A stretch of DNA of 64,000 bases from Rhinopithecus roxellana. Lineage: Eukaryota; Chordata; Mammalia; Primates; Cercopithecidae. The stretch spans positions 65,477,095-65,541,094 of the forward strand of contig NC_044557.1 of the NCBI RefSeq assembly GCF_007565055.1. The letters run 5' to 3'. The translations under genes and the position numbers were made by a program. The notes below the pieces were generated by a model, which was not told the origin of the DNA, did not search any database, and saw only the letters and a list, made by a program, of their open reading frames with translations. This document shows positions 62,799 to 64,000 of this stretch, piece after piece; positions within the stretch are counted from its first letter, which is position 1, and each line of letters begins with the position of its first letter.

Positions 62799-62910
62799 AG
62801 TGTGGTGATGGTGGTCTTCAGTGAAGACAAAAACAGAGATGAACAGCTCAAGTACTGGAAATACTGGCACTCTCGGCAGCATACGGCGAAGCAGAGGGTC
62901 CTTGACATTG
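62799..62910 (+). CDS. GRHL2: GRHL2 exon 7 (DNA-binding domain, continued)
   Basis: This 112-bp exon lies between the acceptor CTCCCCTCTGCAG and the donor TTG|GTAAGT. It encodes 37 codons, SVVMVVFSEDKNRDEQLKYW then KYWHSRQHTAKQRVLDI, plus the first base of the next codon, about residues 298-335. It carries on directly from exon 6 (SKVR|SVVM). The basic and aromatic KYWKYWHSRQ stretch is conserved across grainyhead and CP2 proteins. It is the last exon in the window; the remaining DNA-binding domain and the C-terminal dimerisation domain must lie beyond 64000. Confidence 0.95.
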
Positions 62911-63460
62911 GTAAGTTGACCTTGACTTCCCTGTATAATCCTCGATAAACTGACATGTTGTCTCGATGCCAAGGGGAGCCCGGCACAGTAATCACAGCTG
63001 GAGCCACAGAGCTCTTGTGATGTGCCAGGCACGAGTCTATGTCAGGACATTCAGTGCAGATCAGACTGAGTAACCAAAATCAGGCTAAGCCGAGAGCAAA
63101 GCATTTTCTATTCTATGAAAGTCAACTGTGTCTCATAAAATCATAGTCATATATTTAGATTTGCAATGACCATTTCAATTCCTAAAACGTGTTTTCATGG
63201 CCTCTCCATTTGAACCTAATAGGTAGTCAGCAGGTCGGATGAACCCTTATCCCTGTGACATAAATAAACTCAAGCTCATGTGACCCTAAAGGCATTTGGC
63301 AAAGGTCACGTGACTGCACAGTGAGTTTCTAGTTCCCTGTCCAGTGTTTTTTCCATTTCAACACACTCCTAATGTATGCAATGCTAGGTGGTCAGGCAAG
63401 TGAACCGTTTAAAGAAGAAGTGAATCTGCCAAGAGTCTGTATACCCCTAAACATGAGGTC
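62911..63460. other. Start of intron 7, nothing recognised
   Basis: Unique-looking sequence after the exon 7 donor. Confidence 0.45.
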
Positions 63461-63469
63461 TGTTCTGTA

Positions 63470-63930
63470 CAGACCAGCAGCCCCCTGGATGGCACATCAC
63501 TCGGGGTTCAGTCTGGAAGGCAACACCCATGCCCAGTAATTCACTGGGCATGAGTTCATTGCCAAGGTTGGCGAGGCTGAAGGCACAATGAGACAACTCA
63601 GCTATTACCTGCAGGGCTGGAGAATCAAAGGGAGGAGGAGGTGGGTGTTGGAGGAGCCACCCAGCAGGAGCTGGGACCACAGAGAGAGCTGCTTTCCAAT
63701 GGGAGATGAAAGCACAGCAGAATCGCTGCCAGAGACATTCTCAATGCCAAGAGGGAGGAGAAGAACTGTCCTGGCTTCTCTCTGCCTCCTGATCTCCTGC
63801 CAGTGCCTCCCATTGGCAGAATTTAACTCAGAGTCAGAGGGCACATTAACCCAGAAAGTGCAGTTTGCAGAATCAACCTGTGAGATGCAGAGCAAAGCAG
63901 GGGAAGTCAGGGAATAGATCTTAAAGGCTC
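63470..63930. mobile_element. Old dispersed repeat (LTR-like, family uncertain)
   Basis: GGAGGAGCCACCCAGCAGGA, GCAGAATCGCTGCCAGAGAC and GCCTCCCATTGGCAGAATTT recall a known high-copy mammalian repeat. GC is higher than the flanks. Frames 63447-63917 are part of it. Confidence 0.45.
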
Positions 63931-64000
63931 CAAAAATTACTTAAAAACAGACAGTAATGTATGTGTTTCCAAATAATTTTAAGACTGTTTCCATAAGCAG

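Noticed and set aside
62639..63032. Overlapping minus-strand frames of 116-122 codons across exon 7
   Set aside because: They are shadows of the GRHL2 exon and its flanks, with no recognisable protein.

Overview
The window is a gene-internal piece of a primate genome. Alu elements occur about every 2 kb, and MIR, L2, old L1, MaLR-type LTR and hAT-type relics are frequent. Several AluY copies (1264-1569, 4457-4760, 48881-49190) have the wording I associate with Old World monkey AluY lineages, and a nearly complete L1 of primate L1PA type lies at 29034-35171. A macaque- or baboon-like source is my best inference; it is not proven from sequence alone.

The only functional gene I can support is GRHL2 (grainyhead-like transcription factor 2), on the + strand and incomplete at both ends. 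Six coding exons are present, named exons 2-7 from the known gene structure: 20441-20636, 36214-36281, 41869-42262, 55669-55724, 59030-59186 and 62799-62910. All have AG/GT borders, their phases chain without a break, and together they give one open frame for about residues 7-335 of a roughly 625-residue protein. They cover the N-terminal activation region, the linker and the start of the Grainyhead/CP2 DNA-binding domain. Exon 1 and everything after exon 7 lie outside.

Layout: 1-20440 is part of intron 1 (an antisense L1 piece, a hAT-type fossil packed with Alus, a SARNP retrocopy split by an Alu, L2 pieces, a GC-rich hairpin). 20637-36213 is intron 2 (THE1-type LTR, a GC-rich orphan open stretch, tandem repeats, and the full-length L1 in the same orientation as the gene, ending about 1 kb before the 68-bp exon 3). 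36282-41868 is intron 3, whose last 1.5 kb is an old antisense L1 reaching almost to the exon 4 acceptor. 42263-55668 is intron 4 (an old L1 holding an RSL24D1 retrocopy that itself holds an AluY; a strong 12-bp perfect hairpin at 49753-49787). Introns 5 and 6 are 3.3 and 3.6 kb, and intron 7 runs off the end.

The other protein-like sequences are dead: L1 ORF1 (one stop), L1 ORF2 (stops and frameshifts), and processed copies of SARNP and RSL24D1. I found no CRISPR, operon, bacterial or phage feature, and no convincing tRNA, rRNA or snRNA gene. No clearly new protein system is visible. The most useful leads are the L1-derived sequence against a weak exon 4 acceptor, the intronic hairpins, the sense full-length L1 before exon 3, and the unexplained GC-rich open stretch at 24518-24700.
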